This document shows positions 1 through 9,162 of a stretch of DNA of 64,000 bases, piece by piece. The notes beneath the pieces were generated by a model that was not told the origin of the DNA, did not search any database, and was given only the letters and a program-made list of their open reading frames with translations. Made by a program: the position numbers and the translations under genes. The DNA comes from Cryobacterium sp. MP_M3. GTDB lineage: Bacteria > Actinomycetota > Actinomycetes > Actinomycetales > Microbacteriaceae. Position 1 is the stretch's first letter, and each line of letters begins with the position of its first letter. Location of the stretch: assembly GCF_015752155.1 (NCBI RefSeq), contig NZ_JADOVI010000007.1, positions 62,001-126,000 of the forward strand, in the 5' to 3' direction.

Positions 1-168
1 GTCCCCCTAAATGCCGACTTTTCTATTCGACCCGGTTCGATGACTATAGGTATTGCTAGGTGTCGCTCACAGAGTTACACCACCAAAATTCGTCGACTAG
101 GGTAAGCAGGCGGATTTTGGCGGCGAGTCAGGGTGACATTCGGGTTGTCGCCCTGGCACGAAAGTCGG

Positions 169-198
169 AAGGGGACCAGCCTCACGGTTGGTCCCCTT
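169..198. terminator. Hairpin, possible terminator
   Basis: AAGGGGACCA (169-178) and its perfect complement TGGTCCCCTT (189-198) enclose a 10-nt loop. No clear T-tract follows on either strand, so direction is undecided. It could end the minus-strand operon whose last gene stops at 289, or a plus-strand gene left of the window. Confidence 0.45.
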
Positions 199-215
199 TC
201 GCATGTCCGGGCGGC

Positions 216-276
216 GTGATTTCGACAAGCTCAATCACCGGGACAAGCTCACTCAGTGGGACAAGCTCACTCACCG
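216..276. repeat. CAAGCTCA tandem repeat, member of a dispersed repeat family
   Basis: Three consecutive ~18-nt units share the core GACAAGCTCA (221-240, 241-258, 259-276). The first unit sits inside a 24-nt sequence (216-239) that matches 42812-42835 at all but one base, and it starts GTGATT and ends AATCACC so it can form a small hairpin. Repeats with a TTTCGACARGCTCAA core are, as far as I recall, scattered between genes in Microbacteriaceae and relatives. Confidence 0.75.
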
Positions 277-288
277 GGGGCGAAGCCG

Positions 289-1332
289 TCAGCGGGCCGC
301 CGAGGTTTCGGCCGGCATCGGGCTGCGCGGGATCTCAAGCCACAGGTCGACCTCGGGCTCCGGGGATTCCTGGCCGAGCGCGCTGAGCCGGGCGTCGGCG
401 CTGCTGAGGCCGACGACGGTCACGGCCGTCGCCGAACCGTCGCCGGCCGTCCGCGCGATGATCGAGTCAGCGGTGGTCCCGCCGATCGCGGCCGCGAGCG
501 TGTTGAGCACGGTCTCCAGTTCCGGGCCGCGGAGGTCGTCGATGCCGCCTTCATCGAGCAGGGTCACGATCGCCCCGCCCCGTCTCGCCGCCATGACCTG
601 TTCACGGACCGCCTCGTTGAGCAGCTTGCGCCCGCGGATCTCGTCCCGCACGGCGGCCTCGAGGTAGCGGCATTCCTGTCTCTCCTCGGCGTCCAGCACA
701 CCGCCCCTGGCGATGATCCGGCGCAGCATCGGCGCCGCGAGGCGGATGGTCTGCGCGAGCCGGACCTGACGCTCGTAGAGGTGCGCCTCCTGCGCCGCCT
801 GCCAGTCGGTGGCTTCGCGTTCGGCCAGAGCGTACTGCCGGGCGTCCCGTCCGGCCTTGGCGAGGGCACGAGCCAGGATGACCGCGACGGCCACCCAGAC
901 GGCACTGCCGATCACGCCCATCGAGCCGAGCGCGGCCGGCCCGGCCCAGACGATGGTGTGCACGATCAGTGCCGCGGCGCCGATCCAGGCGAGCGCGGGG
1001 CGGCGGCGGGTGGCCGTGATCGTCATCAGGGTGCCGACGGCCGCGACGTACCAGGTGGCGTAGCCGTTGTCTGCCGCGCCGTCGAGCTGGCTGCCGACGA
1101 GCAGAGGCATGGCCACGCAGACGGCCACGTTGAAGAAGGCGAGCCAGAGCGGCATCCGCATCGGGCTCCTGGGCCACAGGCTCAGCGCTGTCGCCAGGAT
1201 GTAGGCGGCGATCGCGAGGATGGCCGGGCCGGGAGTGCGCGGCTGGTTGAGCGAGTAGATGCCGAGCACAACGTGGTAAGTCGAGAACAGTGCGGCGAGG
1301 GAGAGCACGAGGCCGCGGGGCACGGTGATCAT
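289..1332 (-). CDS. Membrane protein resembling a histidine kinase without an ATPase domain
   Basis: A 347-residue protein of unknown function. Residues 1-170 hold about five or six hydrophobic segments, followed by a charged, probably coiled helix (about 170-235) and a small soluble C-terminus. This is the shape of an integral-membrane sensor kinase, but there is no N-box or G-box and no obvious phospho-acceptor histidine motif. Its ATG overlaps the stop codon of the upstream kinase (ATGA at 1329-1332), so translation is probably coupled. That placement suggests an accessory sensor or a heterodimer partner of the kinase. The coupling is visible; the role is inference. Confidence 0.75.
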   Translation of the reverse strand: MITVPRGLVLSLAALFSTYHVVLGIYSLNQPRTPGPAILAIAAYILATALSLWPRSPMRMPLWLAFFNVAVCVAMPLLVGSQLDGAADNGYATWYVAAVGTLMTITATRRRPALAWIGAAALIVHTIVWAGPAALGSMGVIGSAVWVAVAVILARALAKAGRDARQYALAEREATDWQAAQEAHLYERQVRLAQTIRLAAPMLRRIIARGGVLDAEERQECRYLEAAVRDEIRGRKLLNEAVREQVMAARRGGAIVTLLDEGGIDDLRGPELETVLNTLAAAIGGTTADSIIARTAGDGSATAVTVVGLSSADARLSALGQESPEPEVDLWLEIPRSPMPAETSAAR

Positions 1333-2669
1333 GCGGGTGCCACCTCGCCCTCGGGCGGCCAGTCGATGGTGATGGTGGTCCCCCGGCCGATCTCGGAGCT
1401 AATCCGCACCGAACCGCCGGCGCTGGCGACCCGTTCCTGGATCGAGAGCCGAAGGCCCAGCCGTTCGCTCGGCACCTGCTCCGGGTCGAAGCCGACGCCG
1501 GTGTCGGCGATTTCGATGGTGCAGCCACCCTGGGCGTTCGCTCGCATGGTGAGGGTTCGACCCGGTTCGACGATGCCGTCGCCCGCGTGCTGGACGCTGT
1601 TCACCATCGCCTGCACGCTCGCCGCAAACAGGGCGTCGCTGGCGTGCACGGGGAGGCTGAGCGTGTCGATCTCGCATTCGACGAAGGTGAAGGGCGCTGC
1701 GAGCTTGTCGGCGGCGTCCCGGATCCGCACGGTGAGGGCGTTGAACGGTATCAGGCTGTCGTCCCCGGCCGGGACCATGGCCGCGTCGTTCAGCCGGGTG
1801 AGCGCGTCGGAGGCCATCCCCGAGGCCAGCTGCGCCGCCTTGGGACTGCCCGCAGCCGCCGCCGCGAGGAAGGTGGCGAGCACGCTGTCGTGCACGATCG
1901 AATCGACCTGAACCCGCTCTACCTCCGTGGCGTGCTGCCTCACTGCCGTCGCGTACTGGTGCAGGGCATTGGTCTGGGCGGCATCCACCGCGGCCGCCGT
2001 CTGGCGCAGCATGAAGATGATGATCAGGATGACCTGGCCAAGAATCGTCGCGTAGACGGCGTCGAGGGAGGCGAGGAGCGCATCGGCTCCTCCGCCGGAC
2101 GGCTGGGTGCGCACGATGCCGTAGACGATCGGGGCGAGGAAGGTGTAGGTCGCCGCCCACACCAGCGGGAATGACACTGCGGCGCAGGACGTCGCCACGG
2201 TGCACATGTACCAGAGCCACGGTTTGCCGTCGAGCACGGCCGAGGGGTCGAGCATCAGGAAGGGCCAGCCGAGGAGTGCGGCCAGATAGACCACGGCTAC
2301 CGTGCCGGTGGTCAGCCGCACGCCCACCTTGGTGACAGCAGCGATCACCACGGCGCCGATGCCCACGGCCAGGGCAAGGGGCATGGCGACGGCCATGATC
2401 GGCAGGCGCAGAGGCACCTGCGCGAGCATGATCGGGAGGGCCTGGAGGGAGAAGATCACGCTGACCCCGGCGACGGAGCGGGACACGACCGTTTCGATCC
2501 GGGTACGACTGATCGGGTTGCGGGGCTGGGTGGGCCCGGCGATGAGGTCGGAGTCCAGGCCCAGGGGCGTCTGGGCGTCGACGGCGCCCCTCGTGTTCGT
2601 GTCCTGGGTGCCGCGCTCCGCCCGGGAAAGCCGGAGCGGCAGTGCGGCCGCGGACTCAGCCGCGGCCAT
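1329..2669 (-). CDS. Sensor histidine kinase (DesK/NarL-partner type)
   Basis: An integral-membrane sensor kinase of 446 residues. The N-terminal half has about six hydrophobic segments with no large extracellular domain. The phospho-acceptor is probably His260 in SIVHDSVL, followed by an HATPase_c domain showing MVNSVQHAG (N-box), ADTGVGFDPEQ (G1) and GRGTTITIDW (G2). I start at ATG 2669, behind GGACGG, which overlaps the regulator gene by 14 nt; an upstream in-frame start at 2717 would overlap by 62 nt. It is sandwiched between a LuxR-type regulator and the kinase-like membrane protein, and all three form one unit. The signal sensed cannot be read from the sequence. Confidence 0.88.
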   Translation of the reverse strand: MAAAESAAALPLRLSRAERGTQDTNTRGAVDAQTPLGLDSDLIAGPTQPRNPISRTRIETVVSRSVAGVSVIFSLQALPIMLAQVPLRLPIMAVAMPLALAVGIGAVVIAAVTKVGVRLTTGTVAVVYLAALLGWPFLMLDPSAVLDGKPWLWYMCTVATSCAAVSFPLVWAATYTFLAPIVYGIVRTQPSGGGADALLASLDAVYATILGQVILIIIFMLRQTAAAVDAAQTNALHQYATAVRQHATEVERVQVDSIVHDSVLATFLAAAAAGSPKAAQLASGMASDALTRLNDAAMVPAGDDSLIPFNALTVRIRDAADKLAAPFTFVECEIDTLSLPVHASDALFAASVQAMVNSVQHAGDGIVEPGRTLTMRANAQGGCTIEIADTGVGFDPEQVPSERLGLRLSIQERVASAGGSVRISSEIGRGTTITIDWPPEGEVAPA

Positions 2670-3387
2670 CCCCGCCGTCCTGGTCCAGCCCAGGAAGGAT
2701 GCCGTCTTCGACCGCACGACGCAACAGGTCGACCTTCGTCGGCGCCGGCCGGCCCACCTCGACGTACTTCACCCGGATCCGGTCGAGGTATTCCCGCGCG
2801 GTCGAATGGGCGATGCCGAGCTGCATCGCAACCATCTTGAGCGGCAGTCCGGACGCGTACAGGTGGAGCACGTCCCGCTCGCGGCGGCCCAGCTGGGCCT
2901 TGGCGAAATCGCGGTCGGCGTCGATCGCGGTCGCCCATTCCAGGTTGTTGAGCACGTCGCCGTGGGCGACGGATGCGACGGCCGCCATCACGGTCGTCGT
3001 CGGCGAGGACTTGGGGATCACTCCGGCGGCGCCGGCGGCGAGCGCCTCCCTGACCAGGGCGACCCGGTCGGCGATGCTGTGCACCAGCACCGACGCACCG
3101 GTGCTCTGCGCGTTGTGCACGTTGTCTGTGACGAGCGAACCGTCGCCGAGCGACAGGTCGAGCACGATGACGTCGACGGCGCGGCCGGCGATGCCGTCCA
3201 CGAGGGCCTGCACCGTGGGCGCCGCGAAGACCACGTCGTAGCCGGCGTTCTCACAGGCCGCCTTGATGCCGAGCCTGACCGACTCATGGTCATCGGCGAT
3301 GCCGACCCGCACCGGATGGTCGAGGGTCGTGCGCACGCCGGCATCCTCGCCGGCCGGTGATTCCAACGGTGCAATCGGGTCTGTCAC
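2656..3387 (-). CDS. Response regulator, NarL/LuxR family
   Basis: A 243-residue regulator. The receiver domain carries the acidic pair ADD (31-33), the phospho-acceptor Asp77 in VIVLDLSL, and the conserved Lys126 in VIPKSS. The C-terminus (about 170-235) is a LuxR-type helix-turn-helix reading GRRERDVLHLYASG and MVAMQLGIAHSTAREYL. It starts with GTG. TTGACC lies at 3417-3422, with a weak -10 17 nt later and 6 nt before the GTG, so the mRNA may be leaderless. It is the first gene of the operon and its partner kinase overlaps its end. DNA targets are unknown. Confidence 0.9.
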   Translation of the reverse strand: MTDPIAPLESPAGEDAGVRTTLDHPVRVGIADDHESVRLGIKAACENAGYDVVFAAPTVQALVDGIAGRAVDVIVLDLSLGDGSLVTDNVHNAQSTGASVLVHSIADRVALVREALAAGAAGVIPKSSPTTTVMAAVASVAHGDVLNNLEWATAIDADRDFAKAQLGRRERDVLHLYASGLPLKMVAMQLGIAHSTAREYLDRIRVKYVEVGRPAPTKVDLLRRAVEDGILPGLDQDGGDGRG

Positions 3388-3428
3388 GGGGGTCTACGTC
3401 CTCACTTTGTCGTACAGGTCAACGATAG

Positions 3429-4742
3429 CTATTTGGTGAGCAGGGCGACGGCTTCGACATGGTGGGTATTCGGGAACAAGTCGAACGCCCGCAGCCCGCG
3501 GAGTTCGTAGCCGTGCCCGGCGAGCAGGGCGATGTCCCGCGCGAGCGCCACGGGGTCGCACGCCACGTAGACAATCTGGCGTGGTGCGAGGGCGCCGAGC
3601 TGGTCGATGACCTCCTTGCCCGCACCGGCACGCGGCGGGTCGAGGACGACCGTGGCCGCCTGCTGCCGCACTCGGTCGGCGGCGCTGGAGTCCCGGACGA
3701 GTCCGGCCAGGAACCGGTCCACCCGGGCGGTCTGCACGCTCGCGCCGACCCAGTCCGCCAGGTTCTCCGCGGCGAAATCGGTGGCCTGGGCATCGCTCTC
3801 CACCGAGGTGATCCGGACCGAGCTGCCGAATCGGTCGCCGACGGCCGCGGCGAGCAGTCCGACGCCGCCGTAGAGGTCGAGGTTCGCCGCCTTCGGGTCG
3901 AACGACTCAGCGTCGATGGTGTCCTGGACCGTGCGATAGAGGGTCTCGGCGGCGCGTGCGTGCACCTGCCAGAAGCCGGCGGCATCCAGCCTGAATTCGC
4001 GGTCGCCGACGACCTCGCGGATCAGGTCGCGCGGCGTCGGCCGCCGGCGTCCCTGCGCGTCCTGCTCGGCGACGAGCACCTGCACGGTGCCGAGGCTCGG
4101 CGCCACGACGTCGACGGATGCGGCCCTCCGGAACAGCTGGTCGAGCGGCGCGGCCGCCTCCAGCAACCGGTCGGCGAGAGGCAGGTCCCCGACCGGGATC
4201 ACCCGGTGGCTCCTGGCCGCGTAGGGTCCGACCGAACCGTCCTCCGCGACGTGCAACCGCACCCGGGTTCGCCAGCCCGTGCCGTCGGCGGCGTCGCCGG
4301 GCGATGCGTTGGGGCCGACCGGGACCGGCTCGACCGTGACATCGGTCTCGATTCCCGCCATCCGCTTGAGGGCGTCGGCGAGGACCTGGCGCTTCAACTC
4401 GCGCTGGTGGCCCAGTTCGATGTGACCGAATTCGGCGCCGCCGGCGCGGTCGTCGGGGTCGCGCTCGAGGGCGGCGGACGCCCAGATGTGCGGCTGGCGC
4501 TCCGGGGCGGCGTCCAGGACTTCCACGGTCTCGGCACGCCAGAAACTCTTGTGGCTGGCAGAGGTCAGCCGGGCGCGCACCCTCTCACCCGGGAGGGTGT
4601 CGCTGACGAACACCACGCGGCCCTCGTGCCGGGCGACGAAGATGCCGCCGTGGGCTACGTTGGTGACGTCGAGTTCGAGTTCGCTGCCGACTTCGACGGA
4701 CTGATCGCCCGGAATCGACTGGTTTTCATTGCTGGTGCCCAT
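3429..4742 (-). CDS. TRAM-domain class I SAM-dependent RNA methyltransferase (RumA/TrmA family)
   Basis: A 437-residue uracil-C5 RNA methyltransferase. It shows an N-terminal TRAM beta-barrel (about 15-75), the SAM-binding motif DLYGGVGLLAAAVGD, the DPPRAG motif, and the nucleophilic-Cys motif YVACDPVALARD. The family methylates a uridine in 23S rRNA or tRNA; which one cannot be decided here. The 4Fe-4S cysteines of E. coli RumA are not evident, as is common in actinomycetes. I use ATG 4742; another in-frame ATG lies at 4760, inside the start region of the divergent maf gene, and neither has a clear ribosome site. Confidence 0.88.
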   Translation of the reverse strand: MGTSNENQSIPGDQSVEVGSELELDVTNVAHGGIFVARHEGRVVFVSDTLPGERVRARLTSASHKSFWRAETVEVLDAAPERQPHIWASAALERDPDDRAGGAEFGHIELGHQRELKRQVLADALKRMAGIETDVTVEPVPVGPNASPGDAADGTGWRTRVRLHVAEDGSVGPYAARSHRVIPVGDLPLADRLLEAAAPLDQLFRRAASVDVVAPSLGTVQVLVAEQDAQGRRRPTPRDLIREVVGDREFRLDAAGFWQVHARAAETLYRTVQDTIDAESFDPKAANLDLYGGVGLLAAAVGDRFGSSVRITSVESDAQATDFAAENLADWVGASVQTARVDRFLAGLVRDSSAADRVRQQAATVVLDPPRAGAGKEVIDQLGALAPRQIVYVACDPVALARDIALLAGHGYELRGLRAFDLFPNTHHVEAVALLTK

Positions 4743-4786
4743 TGAACGAGCATCCCACATCGCTTCTACCGTCGCACGAAGGAACC

Positions 4787-5440
4787 ATGCGCCTCTACCT
4801 GGCCTCGACCTCCCCCGCCCGCCTGGCGCTGCTTCGCTCCTCCGGGATCGAACCGGTCACGATGGCCCCCGACGTCGACGAGGATGCCGTCGCCGCTGAG
4901 GCTGCCCGGCAGTCCGGTGCGCCGCTCACCCCGCACCGGGTGGTCGAGTTGCTGGCCCGCGCCAAGGCGGAGGCGGTCTCGGTGGCGCTGAGCGAGGCCG
5001 GCCACGGCGACGGGCTCGTGCTCGGCGGCGATTCCGTGTTCGTGATCGACGAGGTCATCTACGGCAAGCCGCACACCGCGGAGAAGGCCCGGCAGCGCTG
5101 GCAGTTGCAGCGCGGACGCACCGGGCAGCTCTTCTCGGGCCACTGGCTGATCGAGCACTCGAACGGACAGCCCGGCCGGGCGGTCGGCGCCGTCGCCGTC
5201 GCGGACGTCACCTTCGCCGACGACATCGACGACGACGAGCTCGACGCCTACATCGCCACCGGCGAACCGCTGTTCGTTGCCGGTGCTTTCACCATCGACA
5301 GCCTCGGCGCGCCCTTCATCACGCACATCGACGGTGACCCGTCCACGGTGGTCGGGCTCTCCCTGCCCACCCTGCGCCGACTGGTCACCCGGCTGGGCCA
5401 TTCCTGGCCGAGTCTGTGGAATCGTGGCCCGGCGAACTGA
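4787..5440 (+). CDS. maf: Maf family nucleoside triphosphate pyrophosphatase
   Basis: A 217-residue Maf protein, which hydrolyses non-canonical or modified NTPs (dTTP/UTP type in many members) to the monophosphate. The N-terminal signature LYLASTSPARLALL matches the Maf S-x-SPxR-x-xLL pattern. The acidic motifs PDVDEDA and LGGDSVFVIDEVIYGKP and the C-terminal DSLGAPFITHIDGDPSTVVGL are present. ATG 4787 has GAAGGAACC directly upstream; an upstream in-frame ATG at 4742 lacks a site and would overlap the divergent gene. It lies 110 nt before the carboxylase alpha gene, as in mycobacteria (from memory). Confidence 0.92.
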   Translation: MRLYLASTSPARLALLRSSGIEPVTMAPDVDEDAVAAEAARQSGAPLTPHRVVELLARAKAEAVSVALSEAGHGDGLVLGGDSVFVIDEVIYGKPHTAEKARQRWQLQRGRTGQLFSGHWLIEHSNGQPGRAVGAVAVADVTFADDIDDDELDAYIATGEPLFVAGAFTIDSLGAPFITHIDGDPSTVVGLSLPTLRRLVTRLGHSWPSLWNRGPAN

Positions 5441-5550
5441 CCCGGAGACCTCATTCCTGGCCCGATTGTAGGCATCCGCACCTTTCTCGCTGTTCTTTTT
5501 GTGGAACAGAACCAAAAGACCGCGGCGCAGGCACCATAAGCTAGGGCACT

Positions 5551-7323
5551 GTGTCGCGAATAACGAAGGTCCTCATCGCCAACCGGGGCGAGATCGCCGT
5601 CCGGGTTATCCGAGCCGCGAAAGACAGCGGCATTCTCTCGGTTGCCGTCTACGCCGATCAGGATCGTGATTCGGTGCACGCGCACCTTGCCGACGAGGCC
5701 TACGGCCTCGACGGCACGACCAGCGCCGACACGTATCTCGTGATCGAGAAGATCCTCTCCGTCGCCAGGCGGTCCGGCGCCGACGCCGTGCACCCCGGCT
5801 ACGGTTTCCTCGCGGAGAATGCCGACTTCGCCCGGGCGGTGATCAACGCTGGGCTGATCTGGATCGGCCCGTCGCCCGAGGCGATCGAAAAGCTCGGCGA
5901 CAAGGTCTCCGCCCGCCACGTGGCGGAGAAGGTCAGCGCCCCGATGGCGCCCGGCACCCTGAACCCGGTGGTCGACGCCGCCGAGGTACTCGATTTCGTC
6001 GACCTGCACGGGCTGCCCGTCGCGATCAAGGCCGCCTTCGGCGGCGGCGGACGCGGCCTCAAAGTCGCCCGCACCCGCGAAGAGGTGCCCGAGCTCTTCG
6101 AGTCGGCCACCCGCGAGGCGGTCGCGGCGTTCGGCCGCGGCGAGTGCTTCGTCGAGAAGTACCTGGACAAGCCGCGTCACGTGGAGACCCAGTGCCTCGC
6201 CGATGCCCACGGCACCGTCGTCGTCATCTCCACCCGCGACTGCTCGCTCCAGCGCCGGCACCAGAAACTCGTCGAAGAAGCACCGGCCCCGTTCCTGACC
6301 GACGCCCAGCAGGCCGAGATGTACCGCGCGTCCAAGGCCATCCTGGCCGAGGTCGGCTATGTCGGCGCCGGCACCTGCGAGTTCCTGATCGGCCAGGATG
6401 GCACCGTCTCCTTCCTCGAGGTGAACACCCGGTTGCAGGTCGAGCACCCCGTGTCGGAGGAAGTGACCGGGATCGACCTCGTCCGCGAACAGTTCCGCCT
6501 CGCCGAGGGCGGCACGCTGGACTATCCTGACCCTGCTCCCACCGGCCACTCCTTCGAATTCCGGATCAACGGCGAGGATGCCGGCCGCGGCTTCATGCCC
6601 GCGCCCGGCCCCGTGCACGTGTTCAGGCCCGCCGGCGGCCCCGGTGTGCGCGTCGACAGCGGCGTGCAGGCCGGCGACGTGATCTCCGGCTCGTTCGACT
6701 CCCTCCTCGCCAAGCTCATCGTCACCGGCGCCACCCGCGAGGAGGCCCTCGAGCGCTCCCGACGCGCCCTCGACGAGTTCGAGGTTGCCGGGCTTCCCAC
6801 CGTGCTCCCCTTCCACCGCCGGATCGTGCGCGACCCCGCGTTCGCCCCGGCGGACGGCCAGCCCTTCTCCATCTACACCCGCTGGATCGAGACCGAGTTC
6901 GACAACGACATCGACCCGTGGAACGGTTCGCTCGAGGAACCCACCGGCCCCGCGAAGCGGCACAACGTCGTGGTCGAGGTCGAGGGCCGCCGGATCGAGG
7001 TCAGCCTGCCGGTGCGCCTGCTCCCCGGGTCGGCGTCCGAGAGCACGGCGGGGCCTGCCCCGCGCCGCCGCAGCGGAGGCCACGCGGTCAGCACCGCGAC
7101 CGGTGACGCCGTGCACGCGCCGATGCAGGCGACCGTCGTCAAGCTGGCCGTCGCCGAAGGCGACGTCGTCGTCAAGGGTGACCTGCTGCTCGTGCTCGAG
7201 GCCATGAAGATGGAGCAACCGCTCACCGCCCACAAGGACGGCGTGATCGGCAGCATCGAGGCGCTCGTCGGCACCACCGTCGCCTCCGGCTCCCTGCTGA
7301 TGGCCGTCACCGACCACCCCTGA
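5551..7323 (+). CDS. accA3: Acetyl-/propionyl-CoA carboxylase alpha subunit (biotin carboxylase plus BCCP)
   Basis: A 590-residue fused subunit. Biotin carboxylase occupies about 1-450: the N-terminal domain [20 protein letters not shown], an ATP-grasp with [10 protein letters not shown], and [21 protein letters not shown] linker (about 455-515) leads to the biotinyl domain with [10 protein letters not shown], the biotinylated Lys being about residue 553. It carboxylates biotin with bicarbonate and ATP; a separate beta subunit, absent from this window, would pass the carboxyl to acetyl- or propionyl-CoA for fatty-acid synthesis. It starts with GTG at 5551; TAAGCT (5537-5542) ends 8 nt before it, so the mRNA may have almost no leader. 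The symbol follows the mycobacterial orthologue. Confidence 0.93.
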   Translation: MSRITKVLIANRGEIAVRVIRAAKDSGILSVAVYADQDRDSVHAHLADEAYGLDGTTSADTYLVIEKILSVARRSGADAVHPGYGFLAENADFARAVINAGLIWIGPSPEAIEKLGDKVSARHVAEKVSAPMAPGTLNPVVDAAEVLDFVDLHGLPVAIKAAFGGGGRGLKVARTREEVPELFESATREAVAAFGRGECFVEKYLDKPRHVETQCLADAHGTVVVISTRDCSLQRRHQKLVEEAPAPFLTDAQQAEMYRASKAILAEVGYVGAGTCEFLIGQDGTVSFLEVNTRLQVEHPVSEEVTGIDLVREQFRLAEGGTLDYPDPAPTGHSFEFRINGEDAGRGFMPAPGPVHVFRPAGGPGVRVDSGVQAGDVISGSFDSLLAKLIVTGATREEALERSRRALDEFEVAGLPTVLPFHRRIVRDPAFAPADGQPFSIYTRWIETEFDNDIDPWNGSLEEPTGPAKRHNVVVEVEGRRIEVSLPVRLLPGSASESTAGPAPRRRSGGHAVSTATGDAVHAPMQATVVKLAVAEGDVVVKGDLLLVLEAMKMEQPLTAHKDGVIGSIEALVGTTVASGSLLMAVTDHP

Positions 7324-7378
7324 CCCGACCTGCCCTGCCCTGTTCCGGGGCGTTCCGACCCCGTCCCGGGTTCAGTTG

Positions 7379-7466
7379 TGTTCCGAATTCAGGTGTAAAG
7401 CCCGAATTCGGGGCCGGGCGGGGCATCCGTCGCACTGGTCCGGGCTCTGCACCTGAATTCGGAACA
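7379..7466. repeat. 88-bp palindromic element between convergent accA3 and lpdA
   Basis: A perfect 17-bp inverted repeat, TGTTCCGAATTCAGGTG (7379-7395) with its complement at 7450-7466, encloses a GC-rich centre that can itself pair in part (AGCCCG with CGGGCT). Arm composition is near 47% GC, far below the surroundings. It lies midway between two converging genes, each followed by a C-rich transcript end (7324-7370 on plus; 7492-7511 read on minus), so it probably serves both as a terminator or RNA 3'-end structure. It could equally be a dispersed repeat. Confidence 0.8.
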
Positions 7467-7491
7467 GGGAATTCGGGACTGAGGTGAACTC

Positions 7492-7511
7492 GGGTGGGGG
7501 CTGGGGCTGGG
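7492..7511 (+). other. G-quadruplex motif at the lpdA 3' end
   Basis: GGGTGGGGGCTGGGGCTGGG on the plus strand holds four G-runs joined by 1-2-nt loops, 10 nt beyond the lpdA stop. In the lpdA transcript the same stretch is C-rich and G-poor, like a Rho utilisation site. Confidence 0.5.
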
Positions 7512-7521
7512 CAGCGGCGGG

Positions 7522-8958
7522 CTACTGGACGATGTGCATGGCGCGCGCGGCATCCGTGATCGAACCCGTCAGCGACGGGTAGACCGGGAACGCCCGGGCC
7601 ACCTCGTCGACCGTGAGCCGGTGCTCGACGGCCAGGGCGAGGGGGAAGATGAGCTCGCTGGCCTTGGGCGCGACGATCACCCCGCCGATGACGGTGCCGG
7701 TGGTGGTGGTCGCGAACAGCTTCACGAAACCGTCCTTGATGCCCATCATCTTCGCGCGCGGGTTCGACGAGAGCGGCAGCTTGTAGATGCTGCCGCGGGT
7801 GAGGCCGTCCTCGATCTGCTTCTGGGTCCAGCCGACCGTGGCGATCTCCGGCTGGGTGAAGATGTTTGCCGCGACGTTGCGGATCTCGATCGGGTTGACC
7901 GCGTCGCCCATCGCGTGGAAGACCGCGGTGCGGCCCATCATCGAGGCGACGGATGCCAGCGGCAGCTCGGTCGTGCAGTCCCCGGCCGCGTAGATGTTCG
8001 GGATGGACGTGCGCGCCACCCGGTTCACCCGGATGTGGCCGGATTCGGAGAGCTGCACGCCGGCCTCCTCGAGGCCGATCCCTGAGGTGTTCGGGACCGA
8101 GCCGACCGCGATCAGGCAGTGGCTGCCCTCGACCGTGCGGCCGTCGGCCAGGGTCGCCAGCACGCCGGTGTCGGTGCGCACGACGGAGGACGCGCGTGAC
8201 TTGCTCAGCACGACCATTCCGTTGCGCTTGAACACGTTCTCGATCACGGCCGCCGCGTCGGCGTCCTCGCCGGGGAGCACCTGGTCGCGACTGGAGATCA
8301 GGGTGACCTTCGCACCGAGGGCACGGTAGGCGGAGGCGAACTCCGCGCCGGTCACGCCGGAGCCGACCACGATGAGGTGCTCCGGCACGGCTTTCAGGTT
8401 GTAGAGCTCGGTCCAGCTGAGGATGCGTTCGCCGTCGGGGACTGCGGTGGGCAGGATGCGCGGCGTCGCGCCGACCGAGACGACGATCGTGTCGGCGTCG
8501 ATACGGTCGAAGTCGGTGCCCGAGCCGTCTTCGGCGGTGGAGACGATGACCCCGCTGGTGCCGTCGAGGCGGCCGTGGCCGCTGACGAGGTGCACGCCGG
8601 CGCGCATCAGGGTGGCCTTCATGTCCTCGGACTGCTGCCGGGCGAGGGCGAGGAGCCGCTTGTTGACGGCGGCCAGGTTGATGGCGACCTCGGGCCGGGC
8701 GGGCCTGCCCGTGTCACCGCGCACGAACAGTTGCACGCCCAGGTCGGTGGCCTCCCCGATCGAGTTGGTGGCCTCGGCCGTGGCGATGAGCGACTTGGAG
8801 GGGACGACGTCCGTGATCACGGCGGAACCGCCGACCCCGACACGCTCGACGAGGGTGACCTCGGCACCCTGCTGGGCGCCGGCCAGCGCCGCTTCATAAC
8901 CGCCGGGCCCTCCGCCGAGGATAGCGATGCGCTGCTTGCGTTCGAACTCGTAGGCCAT
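7522..8958 (-). CDS. lpdA: LpdA-type NAD(P)H quinone reductase (flavoprotein disulfide reductase family without redox cysteines)
   Basis: A 478-residue FAD/NAD(P) enzyme. Residues 8-40 give the FAD fold RIAILGGGPGGYEAALAGAQ; the mid-region NAD fold is HLIVVGSGVTGAEFASAYRALG; NIYAAGDCT binds FAD; the C-terminus is the dimerisation domain. The place where lipoamide dehydrogenases carry CxxxxC reads GGSAVITDVVPSKSLI, with no cysteine, so it cannot be a dihydrolipoamide dehydrogenase. This matches mycobacterial LpdA (Rv3303c), known as a quinone reductase. GGGAGA precedes two in-frame ATGs; the second (8958) has the better spacing and is used. Convergent with accA3. Confidence 0.88.
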   Translation of the reverse strand: MAYEFERKQRIAILGGGPGGYEAALAGAQQGAEVTLVERVGVGGSAVITDVVPSKSLIATAEATNSIGEATDLGVQLFVRGDTGRPARPEVAINLAAVNKRLLALARQQSEDMKATLMRAGVHLVSGHGRLDGTSGVIVSTAEDGSGTDFDRIDADTIVVSVGATPRILPTAVPDGERILSWTELYNLKAVPEHLIVVGSGVTGAEFASAYRALGAKVTLISSRDQVLPGEDADAAAVIENVFKRNGMVVLSKSRASSVVRTDTGVLATLADGRTVEGSHCLIAVGSVPNTSGIGLEEAGVQLSESGHIRVNRVARTSIPNIYAAGDCTTELPLASVASMMGRTAVFHAMGDAVNPIEIRNVAANIFTQPEIATVGWTQKQIEDGLTRGSIYKLPLSSNPRAKMMGIKDGFVKLFATTTTGTVIGGVIVAPKASELIFPLALAVEHRLTVDEVARAFPVYPSLTGSITDAARAMHIVQ

Positions 8959-9150
8959 TGTCATATTCTCCCGCTCTGGGGGCCCCCTGCCAAACCACAT
9001 CGGCACCGTCCGCATCCATCGCCCGGCCCCGTGCCCTGCCGGATCCGACGGTGATCGTGCCGCAGGCCGGCTGCCGGACCGCCGCGTGCGCGAATGAGCG
9101 AAATCTCCGCCGATTCTGACGGGTGAGCTTCGGTGAAATGGCCGGGCAAT

Positions 9151-9156
9151 TAGAGT
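9151..9156 (+). promoter_or_regulatory. -10 box of pnp, leaderless arrangement
   Basis: TAGAGT ends exactly 6 nt before the ATG at 9163, which places +1 on the A of the start codon. No good -35 hexamer is visible. Confidence 0.55.
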
Positions 9157-9162
9157 GGGGGC

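Larger units (their letters stand above)
1..288. other. Left-edge intergenic region, no gene seen
   Basis: This stretch lies 3' of the minus-strand two-component operon. No reading frame here has convincing codon use; the frame opening with GTG at 60 runs straight through the repeats at 216-276. The first 120 bases are less GC-rich than the surrounding genes. What it holds is a hairpin (169-198) and a short tandem repeat (216-276), listed separately. Confidence 0.6.

Noticed and set aside
1..168. tRNA, SRP RNA or tmRNA in the left-edge region
   Set aside because: I could not find a cloverleaf, a T-loop or the conserved SRP/tmRNA sequences on either strand.
60..386. Small plus-strand open frame at the left edge
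   Set aside because: It reads through a hairpin, the tandem repeat and into the 3' part of the minus-strand gene, and it has no family features.
7522..8958. Dihydrolipoamide dehydrogenase
   Set aside because: The redox-active cysteine pair is absent from the usual position, so the lipoamide reaction is not possible.
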